Assembly: GCA_945876185.1 (NCBI GenBank)
Contig: CAMCMZ010000009.1
Coordinates: 1-64,000, forward strand
From: Candidatus Kuenenia stuttgartensis
GTDB lineage: Bacteria; Planctomycetota; UBA11346
Direction: 5' to 3'
Length of the DNA: 64,000 bases
The notes under the pieces were generated by a model. The model saw nothing but the letters and a program-made list of their open reading frames with translations, made no database searches and had not been told where the DNA came from. The position numbers were made by a program, and so were the translations under genes. Positions 16,771 to 24,935 of the stretch are shown here, in pieces; position 1 is the stretch's first letter, and every line of letters starts with the position of its first letter.

Positions 16771-18174
16771 ATGTCGCTCGCCCCCGATTCCATGCTCGGT
16801 GCGCGCCTGCCCCAGGTCGCCGTGGTCGGCGACGGGACGGTGGTCGCCTGCGACCGCCCCAGCGTCGCCGGTTCGGTGACCCAGCGCGCCTGCACCTTCT
16901 GCGGTTCGCGGGTGGTGCTGTATCCGATCGGCGATGCGCTGCATCTCGTGCACGGGCCGGTCGGCTGCGCGGCCTATACCTGGGACATCCGGGGCGCGCT
17001 GTCGTCGGGGCCGTCACTGCATCGGCTCTCGTTCAACACCGACATCCGCGAGAACGAAGTGATCTTCGGTGGCGAGAAGAAGCTCCTGCGCGCGCTGCGC
17101 GAACTCATCACCCAGCACCAGCCCAAGGCCGCCTTCGTCTACGCGACCTGTCTGACCGGGGTGATCGGCGACGATGTCGAGGCGGTCTGCCGCACCGCGA
17201 CGGCCGAATTCGGCATCCCGGTCATCCCGGTGCAAAGCGAAGGCTTCCGGGGCACGAAGAAGCAGGGGTATTCCGCCGCCTGCGCCGCGCTGGCGCAGCT
17301 TATCGGCACCGGCGACACGACGGGGATCGGCAAGGTCTCGGTCAACATCCTCGGCGACTTCAACATCGCGGGCGAAATCTGGACAATCAAAAGCTACCTC
17401 GAACGCATGGGCGTCGAGGTGGTCGCGACCATGACCGGCGATGGCCGGGTCGACGCGATCCGGCGCTCGCACGGGGCGACGCTCAACGTCGTCCAATGCG
17501 CCGGTTCGATGACCGCGCTCGCCAAGATGATGCAGGAGAAATACGGCATCCCCTACATCCAGGTGTCGTTCTTCGGCCTCGAAGACTGCGCCGACGCGCT
17601 GTACCAGATCGCCCGCCACTTCGCGGATCCCGCCCTGCTCGCGCGCACGCGCCAGGTGGTGCGCGAGGAGACCGCCGCCGTGCTGCCCGAACTGGCGCGG
17701 TTGCGAACGGATCTCAACGGCAAGGTCGCCGCGCTCTACGTCGGCGGCGCGTTCAAGGCGTTTTCGCTGGTGAAGGCGCTGCGCCAGCTCGGAATGCGGG
17801 TGGCGATGGCGGGCACCCAGACCGGGGCGCAGCAGGATTACGAACACCTCAAAGGCCTGTGCGATGCCGGCACCATCCTGGCAGACGACACCAACCCGCT
17901 TGAACTCGCGGGCTGGCTGGCGAGTTGCGACGTCGATCTGTTCATCGGCGGGGTGAAGGAACGCCCGGTCGCCTACAAGCTCGGCATCGGCTTCTGCGAC
18001 CACAACCATGAGCGCAAGATCGGTCTTGCCGGATTCGCCGGCATGGCCGCGTTCGCGCGCGAAGTCCACGCCACCGTGATGAGCCCGGTGTGGAAGCTGG
18101 TGCCGCGCCGGGCGCGGCATGCGGCTCGCGCTGAACTGCCGGTTGCACCCGTGGCGATCGAGGTGGCACCATGA
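16771..18174 (+). CDS. nifE: nitrogenase FeMo-cofactor scaffold protein NifE
   Basis: 467 residues, NifD-like. Cysteines at equivalent cluster-binding positions appear in RACTFCGSRV, HGPVGCAAYT (C66) and YATCLTGVIGDD (C127). It lacks the histidine-containing FeMo-co site of NifD: the late segment reads VKERPVAYKLGIGFCDHNHE. NifE and NifN form an alpha2beta2 scaffold on which the NifB cluster is matured with Mo and homocitrate before transfer to NifDK. The ribosome site GGGGAGAGG lies between the DUF433 start and this ATG. Whether it is transcribed from the nifH promoter through the toxin-antitoxin-like module or from a separate promoter is not clear. The last four bases overlap nifN. Confidence 0.95.
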   Translation: MSLAPDSMLGARLPQVAVVGDGTVVACDRPSVAGSVTQRACTFCGSRVVLYPIGDALHLVHGPVGCAAYTWDIRGALSSGPSLHRLSFNTDIRENEVIFGGEKKLLRALRELITQHQPKAAFVYATCLTGVIGDDVEAVCRTATAEFGIPVIPVQSEGFRGTKKQGYSAACAALAQLIGTGDTTGIGKVSVNILGDFNIAGEIWTIKSYLERMGVEVVATMTGDGRVDAIRRSHGATLNVVQCAGSMTALAKMMQEKYGIPYIQVSFFGLEDCADALYQIARHFADPALLARTRQVVREETAAVLPELARLRTDLNGKVAALYVGGAFKAFSLVKALRQLGMRVAMAGTQTGAQQDYEHLKGLCDAGTILADDTNPLELAGWLASCDVDLFIGGVKERPVAYKLGIGFCDHNHERKIGLAGFAGMAAFAREVHATVMSPVWKLVPRRARHAARAELPVAPVAIEVAP

Positions 18175-19529
18175 TCGCGCTGTCTGCCACCGAAGCCCCC
18201 GCTGCCAAGCCGCAGCGCCCGGCCGCGACCAACACCTGCCGGGTGTGCGCCCCGCTCGGCGCGGTGCTCGCCTTCCGTGGCATCCGTGGCTGCGTGCCGC
18301 TGGTGCATGGGTCGCAGGGCTGCGCCACCTACATCCGGCGCTACCTGATCTCGCACTTCCGCGAACCGATGGACGTCGCGTCGACCTCGTTCAGCGAGAG
18401 CACCACGGTGTTCGGCGGCAAGAGCAACCTCACCGAGGCGATCGCCAATCTGGCGAGCCAGTACCGGCCCGAGGTCATCGGCGTCTGCACCACCTGCCTC
18501 GCTGAAACGATCGGTGAAGACACGCCAGGCATGCTGCGCGACATCGCCCGGGATGCGTCGGCGCCGAAGACGCTGTTCGTCGCCACGCCCAGCTTCAAGG
18601 GCTGCCAGCATCGCGGCTTCCACGACACGGTGGCGGCGGTGCTGGCTCAGACTGCGCAAGGCGGCGATCGTCTGCGCCAGATCAACCTGCTCGCTGGTCC
18701 CGTATCGCCTGCCGATCTGCGCCACCTGCGCGAGGTCGTCGATCAGCTCGGCCTGCCGACGATCCTCTTCCCCGATTACAGCGACACGCTCGACGGCCCG
18801 AGTCTGGCCGAATACACGCCGATCCCGGCTGGTGGCGTCGGCCTGGAGCAGCTCGCCCGCGCGGGCAGGTCCGCCTGCACCATCCAGCTCGGCGCGGTGC
18901 TCGATCCCGGGCCCGGCCAGGTCCTGCTCGACCGCTGCCAGGTGCCGCTGAAGCGCCTTGGCCTGCCGATCGGCATCGGCGCCACCGATGCGGTCTTCGA
19001 TGCTCTTGCCGAGGAGGCCGGAACACCGTTGCCCGATCGCCTGCTCGCCGAACGCGGACGTTTAATTGACGCCTACGTCGACGGTCACAAGTATTTTGCG
19101 CAGAAACGCGTGGCGGTGGTCGGCGATCCTGATCTTGCCGCTGCGCTGTGCGGCTTCTGCGCTGAGATCGGCCTCGCGCCCGCGCTGGTCGCCACCGGGG
19201 CTGCCACCGGCGGACGGCTGTCCGCCGCGCTGACCGGATTGGGAATCAAGGGTGCTGAGGTGCTCGACGACACCGACCACGACCTCATCGCCGGGCGCCT
19301 CGCCGCGCTCAAGCCCGACCTGATCCTCGGCCCGAGCAAGAGCTACCCGTCGGCGCGCGCGCTCGGCATCCCGCTGGTGCGCGTCGGCTTCCCCATCCAC
19401 GACCGCATCGGGGCCGGGCGTGTGCTGCACCTTGGCTATCGCGGCACCCAGCGTCTTTTCGATGAGATCGCCAACACCCTCCTGGCGCACAACCAGGACA
19501 CTTCGGAGATCGGCTATGCCTACCAATAA
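18171..19529 (+). CDS. nifN: nitrogenase FeMo-cofactor scaffold protein NifN
   Basis: 452 residues, NifK-like. Recognisable positions are NTCRVCAPLGA, HGSQGCATYIRR, TTCLAETIGED and FKGCQHRGF. It partners NifE in the NifEN maturation complex. It is distinguished from NifK by the reduced ligand set and by position directly behind nifE, with a 4-base ATGA overlap. Its end overlaps the nifB start by 14 bases. No NifX domain is fused to its C-terminus, unlike some clostridial NifN-B arrangements, because nifB is a separate gene here. Confidence 0.95.
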   Translation: MIALSATEAPAAKPQRPAATNTCRVCAPLGAVLAFRGIRGCVPLVHGSQGCATYIRRYLISHFREPMDVASTSFSESTTVFGGKSNLTEAIANLASQYRPEVIGVCTTCLAETIGEDTPGMLRDIARDASAPKTLFVATPSFKGCQHRGFHDTVAAVLAQTAQGGDRLRQINLLAGPVSPADLRHLREVVDQLGLPTILFPDYSDTLDGPSLAEYTPIPAGGVGLEQLARAGRSACTIQLGAVLDPGPGQVLLDRCQVPLKRLGLPIGIGATDAVFDALAEEAGTPLPDRLLAERGRLIDAYVDGHKYFAQKRVAVVGDPDLAAALCGFCAEIGLAPALVATGAATGGRLSAALTGLGIKGAEVLDDTDHDLIAGRLAALKPDLILGPSKSYPSARALGIPLVRVGFPIHDRIGAGRVLHLGYRGTQRLFDEIANTLLAHNQDTSEIGYAYQ

Positions 19530-20769
19530 CGCCGCGCATCCGTGCTTCTCCGCCGAGGCGAAGCACACCAACAGCCGCATGCATGTGCCGGTGGCACCCA
19601 AGTGCAATGTGCAGTGCCATTACTGCAACCGCGCCTACGACTGCGTTTCGGAAAGCCGGCCCGGGGTCACCAGCACGGTGCTCGAACCCTGGCAGGCCGA
19701 ACGCTATGCCGATGAGATCATCGCCGCCGATCCGAGCACCACCGTGGTCGGTATCGCCGGGCCGGGTGACGCCCTCGCCAACGCCGACGCGACCCTCGAG
19801 ACCATGCGCCTGGTGCACGCGGCCCATCCCGACGTGGCACTGTGCGTCGCCACCAACGGTCTCGCCCTGCCCGCGCACGCTGACGCCCTCGCCGACGCTG
19901 GGGTCAGCCACGTCACGGTGACGGTGAACGCAGTCGACCCCGAGATCGGCAAGTGGCTCTACGCCTGGATCCGCGATGGAAAGAACGTGTTTCGCGGGCG
20001 TGCCGCCGCCGAACTCTTGTGGGCGCGTCAACGCGATGGCATCGCGCGTCTGGTCGCGCGTGGCGTCGCGGTGAAGATCAACACCATCGTCGTCCCCGGC
20101 ATCAACGATCAGCACACCGGCGCGATTGCCGAAACGTGCAAGCAACTCGGCGCGACCATCCACAACTGCATGGCGCTGGTGCCGGTCGCGGGGTCGGAGT
20201 TCTCGGACGTGCCCGAGCCGTCCGAGGCCGAGATGACCGCCGCCCGCGCCGCCGCCGCCGCGCACCTGCCGCAGATGGAGCACTGCGCCCGCTGCCGTGC
20301 TGACGCGGTCGGCCGCATCGGCGCGCCCATGGGGCCGGCCCAGTTCACCATCCTCGAACGCCACGCGAGCGCCGCCCGGCCCGGACGTGATCGCGTCGCC
20401 GTCGCCTCGCAGGAAGGCATGTTCGTCAACCAGCATCTGGGTGAGGCCACCGAACTGCTCATCTTCGCCCAAAACGAGAGCGGTGACTTCGTCCAGGTCG
20501 GCGTGCGCCAAGCACCGGAGGCCGGCACCGGCGCCGCGCGCTGGCACGATCTTGGGGATCTGCTGGAGGACTGCCGGGCGCTCCTCGTCGGCGGCATCGG
20601 TCCCTCCCCCACCGAGATCCTGCGCGCCAGCGGCCTGCGCGTCTTCGAAACCGAGGGCCTGGTCGAGGACCTCGTGCCCAAGGCCTTCGCCGGCGGCGAG
20701 ATCCGCAAGCTCGCCAAGGCCTTCCGCTGCGGCGATGGCTGCGGCGGGAATGCGAAGGGATGTGCTTGA
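19516..20769 (+). CDS. nifB: NifB, radical SAM FeMo-cofactor core synthase
   Basis: 417 residues from the ATG at 19516, which overlaps the nifN end. The radical SAM motif CX3CX2C is C30, C34 and C37 (KCNVQCHYC). Residues about 300-400 (RVAVASQEGMFVNQHLGEA onward) form the C-terminal NifX/NafY-like Nitro_FeMo-Co domain, so this is the two-domain NifB. The extreme C-terminus is cysteine rich (CGDGCGGNAKGC). NifB fuses two 4Fe-4S clusters with a SAM-derived carbide into the 8Fe NifB-co precursor used by NifEN. An in-frame upstream ATG at 19420 lies within nifN and is not the likely start. Confidence 0.96.
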   Translation: MPTNNAAHPCFSAEAKHTNSRMHVPVAPKCNVQCHYCNRAYDCVSESRPGVTSTVLEPWQAERYADEIIAADPSTTVVGIAGPGDALANADATLETMRLVHAAHPDVALCVATNGLALPAHADALADAGVSHVTVTVNAVDPEIGKWLYAWIRDGKNVFRGRAAAELLWARQRDGIARLVARGVAVKINTIVVPGINDQHTGAIAETCKQLGATIHNCMALVPVAGSEFSDVPEPSEAEMTAARAAAAAHLPQMEHCARCRADAVGRIGAPMGPAQFTILERHASAARPGRDRVAVASQEGMFVNQHLGEATELLIFAQNESGDFVQVGVRQAPEAGTGAARWHDLGDLLEDCRALLVGGIGPSPTEILRASGLRVFETEGLVEDLVPKAFAGGEIRKLAKAFRCGDGCGGNAKGCA

Positions 20770-20784
20770 GATCGAACCTAATCA

Positions 20785-20798
20785 CCTTCAGTGAAGGA
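20785..20798 (+). promoter_or_regulatory. hairpin covering the fdx ribosome-binding site
   Basis: CCTTC, AGT and GAAGG form a 5-bp stem with a 3-base loop. The ribosome site GAAGGA (20793-20798) of the ferredoxin gene is inside the 3' arm, 7 bases before the ATG. The hairpin could lower translation of fdx relative to nifB. It is short and could be chance. Confidence 0.4.
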
Positions 20799-20805
20799 AT
20801 AACCC

Positions 20806-21111
20806 ATGCCCAAACCCAAGCACCACCTCCTGCTCTGCTCCAGCTCGCGCGTCGTCGGCGAGCCGAACGGCACCTGCACCCGGCGCGATGCGCCGTCGCT
20901 CATCCAATACCTGCAAGAAGGCGTTGAAGAACGCGGCATCGACAACGTGCTCGTCTCCAACACCGGCTGCCTGAAGATGTGCGACCAGGGCCCGGTCCTG
21001 GTCGTCTACCCCGAAGGCTGGTGGTACCGCAAAGTCACCGAAGACACCGCCGACGAGATCCTCGACGCTCTCGCCGAAGGCCGCCCCGCCGAAGCCCACC
21101 TCGTCCCCTGA
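20806..21111 (+). CDS. thioredoxin-like [2Fe-2S] ferredoxin (Shethna / clostridial type)
   Basis: 101 residues with the four cysteines of the thioredoxin-fold [2Fe-2S] ferredoxins: C11 (LLLCSSS), C24 (NGTC), and C55/C59 (TGCLKMC), close to the spacing in the Aquifex and Clostridium pasteurianum proteins. Members of this family are nif-linked; the C. pasteurianum protein interacts with the MoFe protein and the Azotobacter FeSII protein protects nitrogenase from oxygen. Either role is possible here. It sits between nifB and nifV and belongs to the same transcription unit. Confidence 0.92.
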   Translation: MPKPKHHLLLCSSSRVVGEPNGTCTRRDAPSLIQYLQEGVEERGIDNVLVSNTGCLKMCDQGPVLVVYPEGWWYRKVTEDTADEILDALAEGRPAEAHLVP

Positions 21112-21113
21112 CC

Positions 21114-21150
21114 CATTCGAGCATTCAAGCATTCGAGCATTCGAGCATTG
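21114..21150 (+). repeat. octamer tandem repeat CATTCGAG x4 upstream of nifV
   Basis: Units CATTCGAG, CATTCAAG, CATTCGAG, CATTCGAG and a partial CATTG fill nearly the whole fdx-nifV spacer. The unit is the reverse complement of a rotated GAATGCTC, the repeat after nifD. Bases 21126-21149 match the reverse complement of 14725-14748 perfectly, including the variant CAAG unit. Confidence 0.85.
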
Positions 21151-21158
21151 AAAGAACC

Positions 21159-22205
21159 ATGTTCCTCCTCGACGCCACCCTGCGCGAAGGCGCCCAATCG
21201 CCCGCCGCCCGCCTGACCCGGCGCCGGCAGCTCGCCATCCTGCGCGGTCTGGCTGAGGTCGGCATTGAGGAGGCCGAGATCGGCTGCGCCGCACGCGACC
21301 GTGACCTCGCCGGGCTGGTGCGGGCCGCGCGTCGGGTCGCGCCAGGCCTGCGCCTGTCAGTATGGTGCCGCGGCCTGCCGGCGGATCTCACCCTGGGCGC
21401 TGCTTGTGGTGCGGATGTCGTGCATGCCTCGTTGCCGGTGAGTCGGCTCCACCTCGAACGCCGGCTGGGCAAGGACAGCGCGTGGCTGATGGAGCAGATC
21501 CCGCGTGCGGCTGAATCAGCGCGGAGTGCCGGTGCGCGCGCGATCGCCCTCGGTCTGGAGGACGCCACCCGCGCCGATCCCGCGGTGCTCGCCGCCGCCT
21601 GTTCGCGGGCGCGCGAGGCCGGCTTCGATCGACTACGGATCGCCGACACCGTGTCGGCCGCCTCACCAGGAAAACTCGCCATCCTGGTGAAACTCGCGCG
21701 CCAGGCCTTCGGCGGACCGGTCGGGGTGCACTGCCACGACGACTTCGGTCTCGCCGGTGGCAATGCGGTCGCCGCGCTTGAGGCAGGAGCCGATTGGGCC
21801 GACGGCTGCCTGCTCGGCGGCGGCGAACGCGCTGGCACGGCGCGCACGGAAACGCTCTGCGCCTGGCTCGCGCTGCATGCGGGCGGCACGTATCGTCTCG
21901 ACGCCTTGCCCGCGTTGTGCCGTCGCGCAGCCCATGCCCTTGGCCGGACCATTCCCGCCCATGCACCGGTGGTGGGTGAGGCGATCTGGCGCGTCGCCAG
22001 CGGCCTGCACGTCGATGGACTGGGCAAGGATCCGCGCACCTATGAACCCTTCGATCCCTGCCTGGTCGGGGCCGGGCGCGAACTGCTGCTTGGTGCCCAG
22101 AGCGGTCGCGGCGCGGTGCGGCAGGTGCTGCGTGCGCGCGGCGAGGATTGCCGGCCTGCGGCGGTGGCGCGGGTGCTGGCCGGCCTGCGGAATCGGAGCG
22201 CGTGA
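21159..22205 (+). CDS. nifV: homocitrate synthase NifV
   Basis: 348 residues of the HMGL/DRE-TIM acyltransferase family. The N-terminal metal and substrate motif reads DATLREGAQ; the LREG form is like lysine-pathway homocitrate synthases, whereas many NifV have LRDGEQ. The metal-binding HxH is in GVHCHDDFGLAGGN, and GGGERAGT supplies the usual glycine-rich turn. It condenses acetyl-CoA and 2-oxoglutarate to homocitrate, the organic ligand of FeMo-co. Position at the end of the nif cluster supports NifV over leucine or lysine biosynthesis. The upstream in-frame start at 20979 lies inside fdx; the ATG at 21159 is chosen by homology. A second, separate homocitrate synthase elsewhere cannot be excluded. 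Confidence 0.88.
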   Translation: MFLLDATLREGAQSPAARLTRRRQLAILRGLAEVGIEEAEIGCAARDRDLAGLVRAARRVAPGLRLSVWCRGLPADLTLGAACGADVVHASLPVSRLHLERRLGKDSAWLMEQIPRAAESARSAGARAIALGLEDATRADPAVLAAACSRAREAGFDRLRIADTVSAASPGKLAILVKLARQAFGGPVGVHCHDDFGLAGGNAVAALEAGADWADGCLLGGGERAGTARTETLCAWLALHAGGTYRLDALPALCRRAAHALGRTIPAHAPVVGEAIWRVASGLHVDGLGKDPRTYEPFDPCLVGAGRELLLGAQSGRGAVRQVLRARGEDCRPAAVARVLAGLRNRSA

Positions 22206-22213
22206 GTCCGGCT

Positions 22214-22227
22214 GGCGCCAGCGTCGC
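22214..22227 (+). promoter_or_regulatory. possible sigma-54-like promoter before modA
   Basis: TGGCGC-N5-TCGC has the GG-N10-GC spacing (22214-22215 and 22226-22227) with two departures from the consensus. It would start transcription about 35 bases before modA. In GC-rich DNA such matches arise by chance, and modABC could instead be read through from nifV. Confidence 0.3.
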
Positions 22228-22273
22228 TGGTTGCCTGCATCCACCTCACCTTGACGCTGCCTTTTGATATCCC

Positions 22274-23080
22274 ATGCCCATCCACCATCTGGTCCGCTCG
22301 TTGCTCGTGGTCCTGATGGGCCTCACCAGTTCGGTGCTGTTCGCCGGCGAATCGCCCAAGGTCTTCGCCGCCGCCAGTCTGGCCGGGGCGATCACCGAAC
22401 TCGCCAAGGTCTATGAGGCCAAGTCCGGGGTGAAGATCGCGCCCTCATTCGCCTCATCGTCGACGCTGGCGAAGCAGATCGAACACGGCGCGCCCGCCGA
22501 CATCTTCATCTCGGCTGACGTGCGTTGGATGGACTACCTGGTCGAGTGCAAATGGATCGACACCGCCAGCCGGATCGACCTGCTTGGCAACGCCCTGGTG
22601 CTGATCGCTCCGGTGGGCAAGGGCTTCCCATTCAAGGTCGAGAAGGACTTCACCGCCGAAAAAGCCTTCACCGGCCGTCTAGCGGTGGGCGATCCGACCA
22701 ACGTGCCGGTGGGCATCTATGCCAAAGAGGCGTTCACCAAGCTCGGCTGGTGGCCGTGGCTGGAAAAGCGTCTGGCTCCCGCCGCCGATGTCCGTGCCGC
22801 GCTGCGCCTGGTCGAAACCGGCGAGGTCGATGCCGGTGTGGTCTACGCCACGGATGCCAAGTCCTCTGCCAAGGTCGAGGTCATCGCGACAATTCCCGCC
22901 GATCTGCATAAGCCGGTGCGCTATCCTTTTGCTGCGACCACGCATGCGGGCCCAGAGGCGCGCGCGTTCCTCGCCTTCCTGCTCGGGCCCGACGCCAAGC
23001 CGGTCTATGAACGTCTGGGCTTCACCGTGCTGGCCCCGGCAGCGGCAGTCACGCCTGCACCGGCCAAACCGTCCCCGTGA
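22274..23080 (+). CDS. modA: molybdate ABC transporter, periplasmic substrate-binding protein ModA
   Basis: 268 residues with a signal peptide (hydrophobic 8-24, cleavage around LFAGES). ModA features: FAAASLAGAITELA, the serine-rich oxyanion site SFASSSTLAKQI, GAPADIFISAD, and the later VDAGVVYATDA. It binds molybdate or tungstate outside the membrane and delivers it to ModBC. Placement directly after nifV links molybdenum uptake to FeMo-co synthesis. The stop overlaps the modB start. Confidence 0.95.
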   Translation: MPIHHLVRSLLVVLMGLTSSVLFAGESPKVFAAASLAGAITELAKVYEAKSGVKIAPSFASSSTLAKQIEHGAPADIFISADVRWMDYLVECKWIDTASRIDLLGNALVLIAPVGKGFPFKVEKDFTAEKAFTGRLAVGDPTNVPVGIYAKEAFTKLGWWPWLEKRLAPAADVRAALRLVETGEVDAGVVYATDAKSSAKVEVIATIPADLHKPVRYPFAATTHAGPEARAFLAFLLGPDAKPVYERLGFTVLAPAAAVTPAPAKPSP

Positions 23081-23769
23081 TGCTGACCGCCGAGGAATGG
23101 CAGATCGTCGGGCTCAGCCTGCGCGTCGCCGGCTGCGCCCTGCTGGCGATGGCGATACCGGGCATCATTCTGGGCTGGATCCTCGCGCGCTCCCGATTCC
23201 CTGGCAAATCCCTGCTCGACGCGCTGGTGCATCTACCGCTGGTACTGCCGCCGGTGGTGACCGGCTGGCTGCTGTTGATCGCCCTCGGTCGGCATTCGCC
23301 GCTCGGGCGCATCCTCAATGACTGGTTCGGCTGGCGCTTCGTCTTCGACTGGAAGGGCGCGGTGGTTGCGGCGGCGGTGATGGCGCTGCCGCTCCTGGTG
23401 CGGGCAGTGCGACTGGCGATCGAACTCCAGGATCGGGATCTCGAACGCGCCGCAGCCACCTGCGGCGCGGCGCCGTGGCGCGTGGCCGCGACGGTAACCT
23501 TGCCGCTCGCCGCGCCCGGCATCCTCGCCGGACTGGTGCTCGCCTTCGCCCGCTGCCTGGGCGAGTTTGGCGCGACCATCACCCTTGCTGGTAACATCCC
23601 GGGCGAGAGCCGCACCCTGCCGGTGGCGATTTATTCGTTCACCCAGATGCCGGACGGCGACGCGGCGGTGTGGCGCCTGGTCGGATTGTCGCTGGCGGTG
23701 TCGGTGCTCGCCCTGGTCGGCAGCGAATGGCTGGCGCGAAAACTTGGGAATCGTGTGGGTTCCCTATGA
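23080..23769 (+). CDS. modB: molybdate ABC transporter permease ModB
   Basis: 229 residues with about five to six hydrophobic helices and the EAA-type coupling loop seen as AAATCGAAPWRVAATVTLPLAAPG. The motif GEFGATITLAGNIPGESRTLPVAIY is typical of ModB/CysT permeases. It forms the membrane channel with ModC. The ATG at 23080 shares one base with the modA stop (TGATG); a GTG at 23077 would also be in frame. Its end overlaps modC by four bases. Confidence 0.94.
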   Translation: MLTAEEWQIVGLSLRVAGCALLAMAIPGIILGWILARSRFPGKSLLDALVHLPLVLPPVVTGWLLLIALGRHSPLGRILNDWFGWRFVFDWKGAVVAAAVMALPLLVRAVRLAIELQDRDLERAAATCGAAPWRVAATVTLPLAAPGILAGLVLAFARCLGEFGATITLAGNIPGESRTLPVAIYSFTQMPDGDAAVWRLVGLSLAVSVLALVGSEWLARKLGNRVGSL

Positions 23770-24875
23770 TTTTGGAAATCGACGCGAGCGTGCAGCGCGA
23801 GGCGTTCGCCCTCGCGGTGAAGGTGCGGTTGGACCAGCCGGCCACCGGCGTCTTTGGCCCGTCTGGCGCGGGCAAGTCCACCCTGCTGCATCTCATTTGC
23901 GGGCTGGTGCGGCCGGAACGCGGTCGCGTGGTGTTGGACGGGATCGTGCTCGACGATGTCGCCGCTGGCATCCACGTGCCGACCCATCGCCGCCGGATCG
24001 GCGTCGTTTTCCAGCATGGGCATCTGCTGCCGCACCTGTCCGTCAGCGGAAATCTGCGTTATGGCGAACGGCTCCTGCCGATTGCCGACCACCGCTTCGC
24101 GTTCGAGGACGTGGTGCGACTGCTCGATATCAGCCACCTGCTCGACCGCCGGCCGCGCACCCTTTCAGGTGGCGAGCGCCAGCGCGTCGCGCTCGGCCGG
24201 GCGCTGCTATGCTCGCCGCGCCTGCTTCTGCTCGACGAACCGCTCGCCGCCCTCGATCAAGCGCTCAAACGGCAGATCCTGCCCTACCTGCGGCGGGTGC
24301 GCGAGCACTTCGCCATCCCGATCTTGTACGTCAGTCACGACCTGGGCGAGTTGCTTCAGGTCTGCGACCACTTGCTGCTCATCGACCGCGGTGCCGTCGC
24401 CGGCCAAGGCACCCTGGTCGACCTGGCAAAGGATGCGCGCCTGCTGCCGCGCCTGCATGAGGCCGGCCTGGTCAACGTCCTGCGCGGCCGGGTGCTGCGT
24501 CACGATCCCGGCGAAGGCCTGACTCAGGTGGAACTCGTCGGCGGCCCACAGGTCGCCTGCGCCCTGCGCCGCGAGGCGCCCGGCACCGCCATCGATCTGC
24601 TGCTGCGGCCCGAGGACATCGCCCTGGCGCTGGCTGTGGTGCCGGGGATCTCGCTCCAGAACCAGTTGCCCGGCCGCATCACCGCCATGGTCGACGCGGG
24701 CGATCGCGTCCTGGTGACCATCGACGTCGGCCAGCCCCTGCTGACCGAGGTCAGCGCGCGGGCCGTGGCGCAACTCGGGTTGGCGGTCGGCCGCCCGGTG
24801 GTTGGACTGTTCAAGGCGGTGGCACTGGCGAGTCGGAGCGGTGGATCCGCCCGGTTCGGGGCGGAGGATTCCTGA
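23766..24875 (+). CDS. modC: molybdate ABC transporter ATP-binding protein ModC
   Basis: 369 residues. Walker A is GPSGAGKST (31-39), the ABC signature is TLSGGERQRVALGRAL, Walker B is LLLLDEPLAALD, and the switch His is in YVSHDLGEL. A C-terminal mop/TOBE domain (about 290-360, ending near GRPVVGLFKAVALA) senses or binds molybdate, which separates ModC from general transport ATPases. It powers ModAB. The ATGA overlap with modB sets the start; in-frame upstream residues from 23670 lie inside modB and are not used. Confidence 0.95.
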   Translation: MILEIDASVQREAFALAVKVRLDQPATGVFGPSGAGKSTLLHLICGLVRPERGRVVLDGIVLDDVAAGIHVPTHRRRIGVVFQHGHLLPHLSVSGNLRYGERLLPIADHRFAFEDVVRLLDISHLLDRRPRTLSGGERQRVALGRALLCSPRLLLLDEPLAALDQALKRQILPYLRRVREHFAIPILYVSHDLGELLQVCDHLLLIDRGAVAGQGTLVDLAKDARLLPRLHEAGLVNVLRGRVLRHDPGEGLTQVELVGGPQVACALRREAPGTAIDLLLRPEDIALALAVVPGISLQNQLPGRITAMVDAGDRVLVTIDVGQPLLTEVSARAVAQLGLAVGRPVVGLFKAVALASRSGGSARFGAEDS

Positions 24876-24935
24876 GCGGACTCGGGATTGCTCTTGCGAG
24901 TTTGTTTCGCAGCATCCGCGCCTCCGCAGGAAGCT

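Noticed and set aside
16160-17017. A 285-codon minus-strand frame containing the DUF5615 protein as one long gene
   Set aside because: Only the last 123 codons have family similarity; the rest is antisense to the DUF433 gene in another frame and to nifE.
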